Shown one piece after another: positions 27,213-36,156 of a DNA stretch of 60,170 nt (position 1 is the stretch's first letter; every line of letters starts with the position of its first letter). Below the pieces are notes generated by a model. The model saw only the letters and a list, made by a program, of their open reading frames with translations. It was not told where the DNA came from and made no database searches. The stretch comes from Rappaport israeli (GTDB lineage: Bacteria > Pseudomonadota > Gammaproteobacteria > Cardiobacteriales > Cardiobacteriaceae), in NCBI RefSeq assembly GCF_001888055.1, contig NZ_LXHZ01000005.1:1-60170 (forward strand), written 5' to 3'. Position numbers and translations under genes: made by a program.

Positions 27213-28904
27213 GTGAATGAGATTGTCGCTTTAATTATTCGCCAAATGCGCCGTCCGGTGTTGGTTTTGGTGTGTGCCTATGCGGTGGCGATATTGGGAA
27301 TGTCTTATATTCCTATGATCGGTGAAGATGGGGAAATGACCTATCTAACAGTATTTCAGGCTTTTTATTGGGTGAGTTATACCGCAACGACGATTGGCTA
27401 TGGCGAGATTCCAGTGCCGTTTTCTGATTGGCAGCGATTGTGGGTAGCCTTTAGCATTTATTACACAGTCCCTGCTTGGCTTTATGCCGCAGGTAAGATT
27501 ATTGGTCTTTTACAAGATAAAACCTTTCAGCTGGCGCTACAGGAAAATCGTTTTATGCGACGAGTGGAGAAGCTACGCCATAAATTTGTCATTATTTGTG
27601 GATTTGGTGAACCAGGGAAGCGGTTGGTTGAGTTGCTTCTTAAAGAGGGGTATCAATGTGTGGTGATTGATCATGATGAAACGCGGATTAATAAAATGGT
27701 GTTAGACGCTTCTTTGCATCATGTGTTATCTATTCGAGGGGATGCTTCGGATGTGGATATTTTATTAAAATCAGGGATTCATTCGGTATTTTGTCGCGCA
27801 GTGTTAGCCATTACTGATTCAGAATCAGTCAATATTAAGGTGGCATTGGCGGCGAAATTGCTGTCCTCAGACCATACGAAATTTAAAATTATTTGCCGAA
27901 CGTTTACGCGCCGCGGGACAGCAAACGCCAAATCTTTTGGCACAGATATTGTTGTAAATACCAATCAGATTTTTGCTGAGCGTTTTACCATTGGATTGCG
28001 CCGTCCTGCCATTGCGGAATTGATTGCGCGTTTTTATGAGACCCCTGGAAATCGTTTTCAGCCTCTGCCTCAACCCCCAGCAGGGCGTTGGATTATTTGT
28101 GGTTATGATGCGTTGGGCAAAACGTTAGAGCGCTTTTTAAATTATGAAGGAGTCGATACGGTTATTATCAATGATGATGATGCCGCTGACCATATTCAAG
28201 GCATTGGCACAGAAGATGTAACCTTGCGTGAGGCGCGGATTGAGCGCGCGCAAGCGATTGTCGCGGCACGCAATTCAGATTCAGAAAATTTATCAATCGT
28301 GATGTCGGCGAAAATGTTGCATCCGTCGTTATTTGTCATTGGCAAACAAAATCGCAGTACAAATAATGCCTTGTTCACGGTGGCAGGATTTGACCGAGTG
28401 ATGGAGGAGGCGGATTTAATCGTCAGTCAAGTATTCCCACAAATTGCTCGTCCGATGACCAGCCGTTTGATTACATTAATTCGCCATCAAAATGAGCAAT
28501 GGGGTGAGCGGTTGTTGCAACAAATTCAGACGCTTTCGGGCGAGGTTATTCCCGAGCAATTTATTATTCGTATTACACCAAAAGGAGCGCCAGCGGTGAT
28601 GGCTTATTTGCAAAAAGACCATATTCTGCGCTTGCAAACTTTATGGATGCTTTCAGATGATGCCGATACCATAAATGATGCGCTACCGCTTCTCTTATTG
28701 CGCAAAGGCAAAGAAATTTTATTGCCTAAACCAGCAACCAACTTACAAGAAGGCGACCAAATTTTGGTGATTTATCATAATCCTTTGATTGCACAAAGAA
28801 TCCGACGCGCTTTGAGTGATGAGGCGGAATTATTTTATGCCATTCATGGGCGTGAGATGCCACGCTCTTATGTAATGAATTATATTTTAAAGAAACTGGA
28901 CTAG
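27213..28904 (+). CDS. Two-helix potassium channel with tandem RCK/TrkA-N domains
   Basis: 563 residues. The pore module has two transmembrane helices around the selectivity filter TATTIGYGEIP (about residue 62). The first RCK domain follows with the nucleotide-binding loop IICGFGEPGKRL and an acidic residue at VVIDHDE. A second RCK domain has IICGYDALGKTLERFL. A TrkA-C-like end ends in QILVIYHNP. The architecture is like Kch/MthK but with duplicated RCK domains in one chain. The start is GTG at 27213, right after the small membrane protein. Confidence 0.9.
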   Translation: MNEIVALIIRQMRRPVLVLVCAYAVAILGMSYIPMIGEDGEMTYLTVFQAFYWVSYTATTIGYGEIPVPFSDWQRLWVAFSIYYTVPAWLYAAGKIIGLLQDKTFQLALQENRFMRRVEKLRHKFVIICGFGEPGKRLVELLLKEGYQCVVIDHDETRINKMVLDASLHHVLSIRGDASDVDILLKSGIHSVFCRAVLAITDSESVNIKVALAAKLLSSDHTKFKIICRTFTRRGTANAKSFGTDIVVNTNQIFAERFTIGLRRPAIAELIARFYETPGNRFQPLPQPPAGRWIICGYDALGKTLERFLNYEGVDTVIINDDDAADHIQGIGTEDVTLREARIERAQAIVAARNSDSENLSIVMSAKMLHPSLFVIGKQNRSTNNALFTVAGFDRVMEEADLIVSQVFPQIARPMTSRLITLIRHQNEQWGERLLQQIQTLSGEVIPEQFIIRITPKGAPAVMAYLQKDHILRLQTLWMLSDDADTINDALPLLLLRKGKEILLPKPATNLQEGDQILVIYHNPLIAQRIRRALSDEAELFYAIHGREMPRSYVMNYILKKLD

Positions 28905-28912
28905 AGGAAACT

Positions 28913-29653
28913 ATGCAAGCAGAAGCGCTGTATTATCAAAGCTTTGGACAAGGAGAAAAAACGCTTATTTTATTACATAGTGGCGGGATGGCGGGCAAAG
29001 AATGGCGACCGCAAATTGATAAATTAAGCGCACATTATCGGGTGTTAGTGCCAGATTTACCAGGTCATGGGCGTAGTTTGATGCAAAAAAATACGCTTAC
29101 TATTAGTGAAATGGCAGAGGCGGTATTGTCAATGATGGACGCAGAAAACGTGGCACAGGCGGCGATTTGTGGCTCTTCTATGGGAGGCGCTGTGGCAATG
29201 TGGCTTACCCTAAAACACAGTGAGCGCGTGAGAAAAGCGGTGTTTTATCGCATTGGATATCGTAAAAACTCAAGCACCTACCAACAAACGCGCTCAATGG
29301 CAAATCCTGACTATTGGCAGAAATTTGGATTACATCAATGGCTTAGTAATTTGCATAAACCTCAAGGCGGTGAGGAGGCTTGGAAAAAAGTCATTGCGCG
29401 TGTGAGTGAGGCGCTTAATCCTAAAACATCAGAACATAATCATTCCTTAGAAGATTTGGCAACAATTGAGCAACCAGTATTGATTATAACGGGCGACCGA
29501 GACCCTGTAGCCCCACTAGAAGATGCGTTGGCGATGTATAAAACAATGCCTAATGCAAGTTTATGGGTGTTGCCAAATGCCACCCATATTACGGCGAGCA
29601 ATACTTGGCGCAGTGAGGCTTTTGCTCAAGAGATACGGCGTTTTGTAGGGTAG
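28913..29653 (+). CDS. Alpha/beta-fold hydrolase
   Basis: A 246-residue cytosolic hydrolase with an oxyanion-hole HSGG near residue 21, the nucleophile elbow GSSMGG (about residue 95), a catalytic Asp in GDRDPVAP (about residue 198) and His in NATHITASN near the end. It resembles carboxylesterase or BioH-like hydrolases; the substrate is unknown. It starts 8 bp after the channel gene. Confidence 0.88.
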   Translation: MQAEALYYQSFGQGEKTLILLHSGGMAGKEWRPQIDKLSAHYRVLVPDLPGHGRSLMQKNTLTISEMAEAVLSMMDAENVAQAAICGSSMGGAVAMWLTLKHSERVRKAVFYRIGYRKNSSTYQQTRSMANPDYWQKFGLHQWLSNLHKPQGGEEAWKKVIARVSEALNPKTSEHNHSLEDLATIEQPVLIITGDRDPVAPLEDALAMYKTMPNASLWVLPNATHITASNTWRSEAFAQEIRRFVG

Positions 29654-29887
29654 TATTTTATAACGTAGGCTGTTTTTATGGCTTGGTTTGAAATGAAAAC
29701 ACGGCATAGTGAAAATAGGGTAGAATGCTAACCTTTTATGGCTAATGTTTTATGATTTAGAATGGTGTTCTTAAACACTTCTCTAAGAGCAAAGCGAAGC
29801 TGACTTCTTTTTTAGTATAGATTTTTGGCGTTGGGTAAACGATATCAACACCAGCAATAATTTTTTTTAGCTTTGGGATAAATATCT

Positions 29888-32314
29888 ATGACAAACAATA
29901 TGCAAGCAAATAATCAACCATTCGCACACAATCAAAGTGTCCGCATTCCTAATCCACAAGGCTGGCACGCGCGCCCTGCTACAAAACTCTCTAAATTGGT
30001 AAAAACATTCTCTGAACCAGTGCGTTTGATAGCTGAGGATGGGCGAAGCATTGACCCATCGCGAATGATGGCTATTTTGAGTTTAGGGCTAACGCAAAAT
30101 GCACAAATCACAATTTCTAGTGATAATGCTCAAGCGGTTGAGGAGATTGTCAAAGCGATTGAAAGTGGTTTGGGGGATGATTTAAATGAGGCTGGGGCTG
30201 TTAATAGCGCTCAGGAAAATTCTATCAATTCAAAAGATAGCGCTAGTAGCCAAAATGCTGATTCTTCCTCTAAGGCGATGGTAGAAGGCAAATATGCTTA
30301 CGCGCAGTTAGTCCGCATTCCTAATCCACAGGGTTGGCATGCACGCCCTGCCACACGCTTAACGAAATTGGTCAAACAACTTAATGTGCCAGTGAGTTTA
30401 ACAACACAAGATGGGCAAACGATTGATTTGGCTAAAATGATGGATGTGTTGGCATTGGGATTAACACAACATGCGCAGGTGGTGGTCTCTAGTGATAATG
30501 AGCGTGTGTTAGAAAAAGTGGTTGAGGCGATTAAAGAAGGATTGGGCGATGATTTACAAGCCAATCATGGGACGCAACAAGATACCGCTAAAAATAATGA
30601 TGGCTTATGGCAAGCTCCTGAAGGGCTAACAATGTTTGAAGGGGTGGGCGCTTCTACTGGTTTGGCGATTGGTCAGGTGCATCTTTTTGGACAAACGCAA
30701 TATGAAATCCCAACACAAAGTGATTCGCCATTGATGGAGGCGCGCAAATTAGATGAGGCAATTAGTGCAGCAGCGCGTGATATTCATTCAATGATTGATG
30801 AGGTAAGTGATAAATTGAGTGCGGATAAAGCCGCAATTTTTGATGCACATTTGGAATTATTGCAAGATAAGGAAATCGTTGAGGAAACGGTAGAACTTAT
30901 TAATGAGGGTAAAAATGCCGCGCAGGCTTATTTGAGTGTGTCAAATGCGCGCATTCAGATGTTTACAGAATTAAGTGATGCGCATTTGGCAGCGCGTAGT
31001 GCGGATATGTTGGATGTTCGCGAGCGTGTGATGCGCGCGTTGTTGGGGGTTAAAGCTCAGTCGTTGAATTTCTCTAGTCCTGTGGTGTTGGTGGCAGAAG
31101 ATTTAACACCAAGTGATACCGCGCGTTTAAATCCTGACCAAGTATTGGCAATGATTACGGAAAAAGGCGGTGCAACAAGTCATAGCGCGATTATTGCGCG
31201 TGGGATGGGAATTCCTGCTGTAGTGGGGCTTGAAAATGCGCTTACTTTTTTAGCACAAGATTCTATTGTGGTGGTTGATGGGAGTAATGGTCGGGTGTAT
31301 TTGGAGCCTAATGCAGAGCAATTGCAATCTGCTGAGCAAGCGCAAAAGGCCTTTAGTGAAAAACTTAATGTTGCCAGACAATCGCGCCATAAAGCTGGGC
31401 AAACTGCTGATGGTGAGGTAATCAATATTTCTGCCAATATCAATCGCGCAGATGGTGTGGAAGGCGCTATTGATTCAGGCGCTGAGGGCGTTGGCTTAAT
31501 GCGGACGGAGTTTTTATATTTAGAGCGCGAACAAATCCCTAGTGAGGAAGAGCAGGAGGCGGAATACCGCGAAATGGCAAAAGCGCTAGAAGGTCGCCCA
31601 CTGATTATTCGCACGCTTGATATTGGAGGGGATAAAGAAGTGGCGTATTTGAATTTGCGCCATGAGGATAATGCCTTTTTAGGAATTCGCGGGATTCGGC
31701 TATGCTTTGAGCGCCCAGATTTATTTAAACCACAATTACGCGCTATTTGTAAGGTTGCAAAAGATTATGACAATGTGCATGTGATGTTTCCCATGATTGC
31801 AACGGCGTATGATTGGCGTCGCGCTAAGCAGATGTTAGATGAGGTGCGTGAGTCGTTACAAGCGCCTAAGTTCCCTGTAGGAATTATGATTGAAGTGCCT
31901 TCAGCCGCGCTTAAGGCGCAATGGTTTGCACAAGAAGTGGATTTCTTTAGTGTGGGAACAAACGATTTAACACAATATACGCTAGCGATGGATAGAATGC
32001 ATCCACAATTGGCTAAGCAGGCTGATGCGCTTGAGCCTTCTGTATTACGTCTGATTGCAATGACTTGTGAGGCGGCAAAAGCGCATGGTAAATGGGTTGG
32101 TGTTTGTGGTGGCGCAGCTGGGGATGAAACGGCGGCAAAAGTATTGGTTGGCTTAGGGGTGCGTGAGTTGTCTATGAGCATTAATGCGATTGCTAGCATA
32201 AAGCAAGTTCTGCGTCAGCATAATCTGAAAGATTTGGAGCGCGTGGCAAAAGAAGCTTTAACGCTCACAGATGCCAAAGCGGTACGTAGTTTATTAACTC
32301 AGGAGCTATCATGA
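29888..32314 (+). CDS. HPr-HPr-enzyme I fusion phosphotransferase
   Basis: An 808-residue fusion of general PTS parts. Two HPr domains (about residues 16-98 and 139-222) share PNPQGWHARPAT, with phospho-acceptor His27 and His151, and end in LGLTQ-type strands. The regulatory Ser46 position is Arg in the first and Lys in the second, so HPr-kinase style control is not expected. A Ser/Asn-rich linker joins the two HPr domains, and a second polar linker leads to enzyme I (from about residue 245) with GGATSHSAIIARG (His432), the PEP-binding GLMRTEFLY segment and VCGGAAGDETAA. FruB-type fusions usually have an EIIA and one HPr; here there are two HPr and no EIIA. First gene of a unit with fruK. Confidence 0.93.
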   Translation: MTNNMQANNQPFAHNQSVRIPNPQGWHARPATKLSKLVKTFSEPVRLIAEDGRSIDPSRMMAILSLGLTQNAQITISSDNAQAVEEIVKAIESGLGDDLNEAGAVNSAQENSINSKDSASSQNADSSSKAMVEGKYAYAQLVRIPNPQGWHARPATRLTKLVKQLNVPVSLTTQDGQTIDLAKMMDVLALGLTQHAQVVVSSDNERVLEKVVEAIKEGLGDDLQANHGTQQDTAKNNDGLWQAPEGLTMFEGVGASTGLAIGQVHLFGQTQYEIPTQSDSPLMEARKLDEAISAAARDIHSMIDEVSDKLSADKAAIFDAHLELLQDKEIVEETVELINEGKNAAQAYLSVSNARIQMFTELSDAHLAARSADMLDVRERVMRALLGVKAQSLNFSSPVVLVAEDLTPSDTARLNPDQVLAMITEKGGATSHSAIIARGMGIPAVVGLENALTFLAQDSIVVVDGSNGRVYLEPNAEQLQSAEQAQKAFSEKLNVARQSRHKAGQTADGEVINISANINRADGVEGAIDSGAEGVGLMRTEFLYLEREQIPSEEEQEAEYREMAKALEGRPLIIRTLDIGGDKEVAYLNLRHEDNAFLGIRGIRLCFERPDLFKPQLRAICKVAKDYDNVHVMFPMIATAYDWRRAKQMLDEVRESLQAPKFPVGIMIEVPSAALKAQWFAQEVDFFSVGTNDLTQYTLAMDRMHPQLAKQADALEPSVLRLIAMTCEAAKAHGKWVGVCGGAAGDETAAKVLVGLGVRELSMSINAIASIKQVLRQHNLKDLERVAKEALTLTDAKAVRSLLTQELS

Positions 32315-33267
32315 AGGTTATTACCGTAACAGCAAATCCCGCTTTAGATGTAACCATCCACGCTAGCCATTGGCAGCGTAGCGTTGTTAATCGTGGACAA
32401 ACTTTAGATGTAAATCCTGGTGGTAAGGGTTTAAATGTCGCGATTAACTTAAATGATGCTGGCATTGATGCTGTGGTTACAGGCTGGATGGGAAAAGAGA
32501 ACGACTATCATTTTACGCGTGTCTTTACTAAGCATAATGTGCGTGATGATTTTGTACGCTTTGCTGGTGAGGTGCGCACCTGTATTAAGATTGTAGATGA
32601 TAGTAATGGTGAGACAACTGACATTAATATGCCTGGCTATGAAGTGCCTAAACATGCGCAAGAAGCTTTGGCGGAGTATCTAGAAAAAGAAGTTAAAGAA
32701 GATACGGTATTAATGTTTGGTGGCTCTTTGCCTAAAGGGATTGCGCGTGATTTTTATGCGCAGATGGTTGAGAAATATCGGCAAGCGTGCCAGTGGGTTG
32801 TGGTTGATACCAGCGGTGAGGCGTTGCAAGAGGTGATGAAAGCTAAAGTGTTGCCTCATATGATTAAGCCTAATATTCATGAGTTGCGTGAGTTTTGTGG
32901 GAAAGATTTGCAAACGCATACGGAGATTTTGCAACAAGCACGTGAATTTATTAATAATGGCGTTGAGATGGTGGTGGTGTCGATGGGGCGTAAGGGGGCG
33001 TGGTTTGTAACAAAAGATCAAGCCCTCCATGCTCAACCGCCTAAAATTAAAGTCGTAAGTACAGTTGGTGCGGGGGATGCGATGGTGGCAGGTGTGATTC
33101 GTGGTGTATTGCTTAATCGTGAATTAGATAATATTGCCAGACGTTCAACCGCCTATAGTGTCGCTAATATTATGCATATGGGCTCTTATTTGCCAGATGA
33201 GCAACAGCTCGATGAATTAAAAGCACAAGTAGTCATTACTAATGAAGAGGATTGGCACAATGAGTAA
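32311..33267 (+). CDS. fruK: 1-phosphofructokinase
   Basis: A 318-residue PfkB-family sugar kinase converting fructose 1-phosphate to the 1,6-bisphosphate. It has NPALDVTIHA and VNPGGKGLNVAINL at the N terminus, and the C-terminal PfkB signature STVGAGDAMVAGVIRG with the catalytic Asp. It overlaps the fusion PTS gene by 4 bases, which links the fusion to fructose uptake. No fruA (EIIBC) is in the window. Confidence 0.93.
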   Translation: MKVITVTANPALDVTIHASHWQRSVVNRGQTLDVNPGGKGLNVAINLNDAGIDAVVTGWMGKENDYHFTRVFTKHNVRDDFVRFAGEVRTCIKIVDDSNGETTDINMPGYEVPKHAQEALAEYLEKEVKEDTVLMFGGSLPKGIARDFYAQMVEKYRQACQWVVVDTSGEALQEVMKAKVLPHMIKPNIHELREFCGKDLQTHTEILQQAREFINNGVEMVVVSMGRKGAWFVTKDQALHAQPPKIKVVSTVGAGDAMVAGVIRGVLLNRELDNIARRSTAYSVANIMHMGSYLPDEQQLDELKAQVVITNEEDWHNE

Positions 33268-33811
33268 ATATTTAATTTACATTAGCGCTAAAGAAGGCTC
33301 AGCGCAGGCATATTTGGCTTTTATTCGCTTAAAACAGCAAAGTCAACAGGAGTTGATCTTTCAACATGGGGGCGCGATTGCAAAAAATACTTTGCAAGAA
33401 TGTAGCAAAATCCTAATTCTAGGAGAAGTTGAGCAAACATTGGATAACATGCAAGTGGTGCAATTTTGCCTTCGTGATGCGGTGGTCAATCCATTGATGG
33501 TATTGACAGCGATGAATTCATTAGAGGATTCACAAACAGATGCGGCGCGCGAGATTGCAACACAATCTTCAAATGAACTTGAAGGGGGAGAATCTTTAAA
33601 AGCAAATAAAGAGCAAGAGCAGGCATCAGCAAATAATGCTAAGGATTTAATTCATAAAGCGGTGGAGCAGGAAAGTTCTGGCATCACTGAAGCACCAGAA
33701 CTTTTGCAAAATATAGATGATTTAGATGAAGATAAAAACGCTTTGCCGATTAAGTGGATTGCTGCAGTGGTAATACTGCTGATTGTATTGGTATTGTGGA
33801 TGTTGGATTAA
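33260..33811 (+). CDS. Unknown protein with C-terminal membrane anchor in the PTS operon
   Basis: 183 residues starting MSKYLIYISAKEGSAQAYL at ATG 33260, overlapping the fruK end by 8 bases. A compact N-terminal domain of about 90 residues is followed by a polar, acidic low-complexity stretch (about 95-160). A single hydrophobic helix (WIAAVVILLIVLVLWML) ends at the C terminus, so it looks tail-anchored with its domain in the cytoplasm. I do not recognise the family. Its position after the HPr-HPr-EI and fruK genes suggests a PTS-related role, which is inference. Confidence 0.75.
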   Translation: MSKYLIYISAKEGSAQAYLAFIRLKQQSQQELIFQHGGAIAKNTLQECSKILILGEVEQTLDNMQVVQFCLRDAVVNPLMVLTAMNSLEDSQTDAAREIATQSSNELEGGESLKANKEQEQASANNAKDLIHKAVEQESSGITEAPELLQNIDDLDEDKNALPIKWIAAVVILLIVLVLWMLD

Positions 33812-33929
33812 TCGATATTTTGGGTTCTGTTAAGTTTGTTTGTTCTTGGTTGTAAATATTATTTATGCGCTAACACAAGCGCTTTGAAATATAGAGAACG
33901 TTAGCAGTTTAAGATTAAAAGATTAAATT

Positions 33930-33982
33930 AAGTCAAATTGGATGTTGTTTTGATGAATAATGTCCAGTTTGGCTTTATTTTA
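33930..33982. terminator. Bidirectional hairpin between the PTS operon and the DUF455 gene
   Basis: A 13-bp stem (AAGTCAAATTGGA with TCCAGTTTGGCTT, two T-G wobbles) with a long loop and T-rich flanks lies between converging transcription units. Confidence 0.65.
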
Positions 33983-34012
33983 TTATTTGGTTACGCATTT
34001 TCTGGAAAAAGT

Positions 34013-34825
34013 TTAGGTGTCGCTGATTTTGTCTAATAGCGCCATTTCTAAATCATCAAAGCCTGCTTGTAGGCGTGCTTCGATATTAAAGGGTTTTTTG
34101 ATTTTAGCTTTAAGATAGGTTTTTAAAAGCTCTGCAAAGGTTTTGCGGTAGTCTAGTTGGCGTTGCGCGCAACAGTATTTAAACCATTTAGACCCAATAG
34201 CGACGTGGTTGTGTTCATCACGATAGATAATATTAAGTAAATCAGCGCTGCGATGTTCACCATTGGCGCGTAGTTTTTTCTGAATGGCTGGGGTAACGTC
34301 TAGTCCGCGCGCTTCCATTACTCTGGGGACAAGTGCCATGCGCACCATAACATCATATTCCGTCTCAACGCAGGCTTCCCATAATCCAGCATGTGCAGAA
34401 AAATCCCCATATTGTGCGCCTAATTGTGCTAAACGTTGGCAAATTAAGCTGAAATGGTAAGTTTCTTCTTTAGCGACCAGTAGCCAGTCGTGATAATACG
34501 CTTCGGGCATTTGCTGAAAGCGATAGGCGGCATCAAGCGCTAGATTTATGGCGTTAAACTCAATATGAGCAATGGCATGGAGCATGGCTTGTATGCCTTT
34601 ACGACTTCCTAAACGACGAGGCGCTACGTCTTTTGGGGCAACTAAGAGTGGGCGTTTTGGTCTGCCAGCATCGGTAATGCTTTCTACGGGATAAGGGGTG
34701 CGATGATAGAGTTGGTCGTTGTAAGCATCATAAAGCATGCGTACCATGGTGATTTTTTTGTGTACATCACGTTCTGTTAGGGCTTGCCAAATAACGTGAT
34801 AGAGATTGTTACTAAGGTCGGTCAT
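34013..34825 (-). CDS. DUF455 ferritin-like protein
   Basis: 270 residues of the DUF455 group, predicted to form a ferritin-like four-helix bundle. Carboxylate/His metal-ligand candidates are in AHIEFNAINLALD, AKEETYHFSLI, ETEYDVMVRM and YRDEHNHVAIGSKWF. The family is found next to very different genes and its substrate is unknown; some relatives are annotated near tRNA or rhamnosyl genes. It is divergent from cmoM with 72 bp between the start codons. Confidence 0.85.
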   Translation of the reverse strand: MTDLSNNLYHVIWQALTERDVHKKITMVRMLYDAYNDQLYHRTPYPVESITDAGRPKRPLLVAPKDVAPRRLGSRKGIQAMLHAIAHIEFNAINLALDAAYRFQQMPEAYYHDWLLVAKEETYHFSLICQRLAQLGAQYGDFSAHAGLWEACVETEYDVMVRMALVPRVMEARGLDVTPAIQKKLRANGEHRSADLLNIIYRDEHNHVAIGSKWFKYCCAQRQLDYRKTFAELLKTYLKAKIKKPFNIEARLQAGFDDLEMALLDKISDT

Positions 34826-34897
34826 AGGGATAAGCTCTTTTTAAAGCGCTTATTGTACTGCCCAGCATGCAGGCTGACTATTATTTTTGGAGGAAAT

Positions 34898-35665
34898 ATG
34901 GCTGAGGAAAGGGTGTATTTTGACCGAATTGGCGCGCATTTTTTAAAAAATATTTATACGCGCCCAAAAGGTAAAATCCGCTTGGCGGTATTACAGCGTG
35001 ATTTAGCGCCATATTTGCAAGGTGGACGGCGTTTGCGCTTGGTCGATGTAGGAGGGGGCGCAGGACAGATGGCGATGTGGGCTTTATCGCTTGGGCATGA
35101 GGTGGTGTTAATTGACCATTCTCAGGCGATGTTAAATCAGGCGCAAGCTTTGGCTGAAGAAAGAGGATTGAGTGATAGGTTGACGCTGGTAGAGGGGGAG
35201 GCGGTGGCTTGCCTATCTGCCCAGCCTGCGCAGAGTGTGGATATGGTGTTTTGTCATGCTTTGCTGGAATGGGTAGAGGAGGGTGGCGCGTTATTACATG
35301 GATGTTGGGAGGTGTTGCGTACTGATGGTTTGTTGTCTTTGATGTATTACAATCGTCAGGCGCTGGTTTTTGCGCAACATGTTTTTGGTAATTTCGACTA
35401 TTTATCTGATGCTTTGATAAGTAAAAATGCGGCTAAATTAACGCCTGATTTTCCGCGAGAGTGTCAGCAAGTGCAAACAGATTTAAGCGCTTTATCTATG
35501 CAGTTAGTTAAAACCAGTGGCGTTCGTTGTTTTTATGATTATATGAAAAAACGCGATAAAGACCGCAATAGTTTAGAGGAGATTATTGAGCGTGAATTGG
35601 CGTTAAGCCTAGAGCGTGATTATTGGGCGGTTGCGCGGTATTTGCACGAAATTTGGCGGCGTTAG
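34898..35665 (+). CDS. cmoM: tRNA 5-carboxymethoxyuridine methyltransferase
   Basis: A 255-residue SAM-dependent methyltransferase that methylates cmo5U34 of tRNAs. Motif I is LVDVGGGAGQMAMWA. DHSQAMLNQA follows, and FCHALLEWVEEGGALL, LSLMYYNRQAL, GNFDYLSDAL and the late GVRCFYDYMKK all track E. coli CmoM (SmtA) closely. The frame is open upstream, but ATG 34898 with GGAGG seven bases before it is the start. It runs tail-to-tail towards tRNA-Arg. Confidence 0.92.
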   Translation: MAEERVYFDRIGAHFLKNIYTRPKGKIRLAVLQRDLAPYLQGGRRLRLVDVGGGAGQMAMWALSLGHEVVLIDHSQAMLNQAQALAEERGLSDRLTLVEGEAVACLSAQPAQSVDMVFCHALLEWVEEGGALLHGCWEVLRTDGLLSLMYYNRQALVFAQHVFGNFDYLSDALISKNAAKLTPDFPRECQQVQTDLSALSMQLVKTSGVRCFYDYMKKRDKDRNSLEEIIERELALSLERDYWAVARYLHEIWRR

Positions 35666-35670
35666 AATAA

Positions 35671-35747
35671 TGGTGTCCTCGGCAGGAATTGAACCTGCAA
35701 CCTTTCCCTTAGGAGGGGAATGCTCTATCCATTTGAGCTACGAGGAC
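35671..35747 (-). tRNA. tRNA-Arg (CCT)
   Basis: A 77-base cloverleaf on the minus strand: acceptor GTCCTCG / CGAGGAC, anticodon loop CTCCTAA (CCT, reading AGG), T-arm CAGGTTCAATTCCTG and encoded CCA. Its 5' end lies 4 bases after the 3' arm of the RNase P RNA P1 stem, in the same direction, with no terminator between them. Confidence 0.95.
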
Positions 35748-35751
35748 GGGT

Positions 35752-36097
35752 TGAGTTTGCCGATAAGCCGGATTCTGTCGTGGACAATCATTCATCTGCG
35801 ACTATTGTTACCAATAGCCTGTAGCAACCTACCCGAAATCACGACGGGCCGCCGCATTGATTTCCTATTTGGTTTTGCTCTAAGTGGGGTTTACCTTGCC
35901 AATCCTGTTACCAGTCTTGCGGTGCGCTCTTACCGCACCATTTCACCCTTACCTTTATAAAGATAGCCTTTAGAAAGGCGGTATTTTTTCTGTGGCACTG
36001 GCCGTCAGCTTGCGCTGCCCGGGCGTTACCCGGCACTTTGCCCTGTAGAGTCCGGACTTTCCTCCAACTTGCGTCAGCGATTGTCTGGCAAACTCAG
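35752..36097 (-). ncRNA. rnpB: RNase P RNA (type A)
   Basis: The catalytic RNA of RNase P. On the minus strand the 5' and 3' ends pair as P1 (TGAGTTTGCC with GGCAAACTCA). Universal blocks are present: GGAGGAAAGTCCGG near the 5' end, and AGATGAATGATTGTCCACGA followed by CAGAATCCGGCTTATCGG near the 3' end. The CCGGGTAACGCCCGGGC hairpin is also visible. Length about 346 bases. An apparent ORF across it on the plus strand is spurious. Confidence 0.96.
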
Positions 36098-36104
36098 GGG
36101 CGCG

Positions 36105-36133
36105 ATTGTATAGACGGTGGGCGATTTTGGCAA
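36105..36133 (-). promoter_or_regulatory. Promoter of rnpB (and tRNA-Arg)
   Basis: On the minus strand TTGCCA (36128-36133), a 17-base spacer and TACAAT (36105-36110) precede the RNA 5' end by about 7 bases. Confidence 0.75.
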
Positions 36134-36156
36134 TGCGTTTTTATTATTTTGTGCGC

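Noticed and set aside
35616-35960. A 114-codon plus-strand frame after cmoM
   Set aside because: It spans the end of cmoM, tRNA-Arg and much of the RNase P RNA, all better supported.
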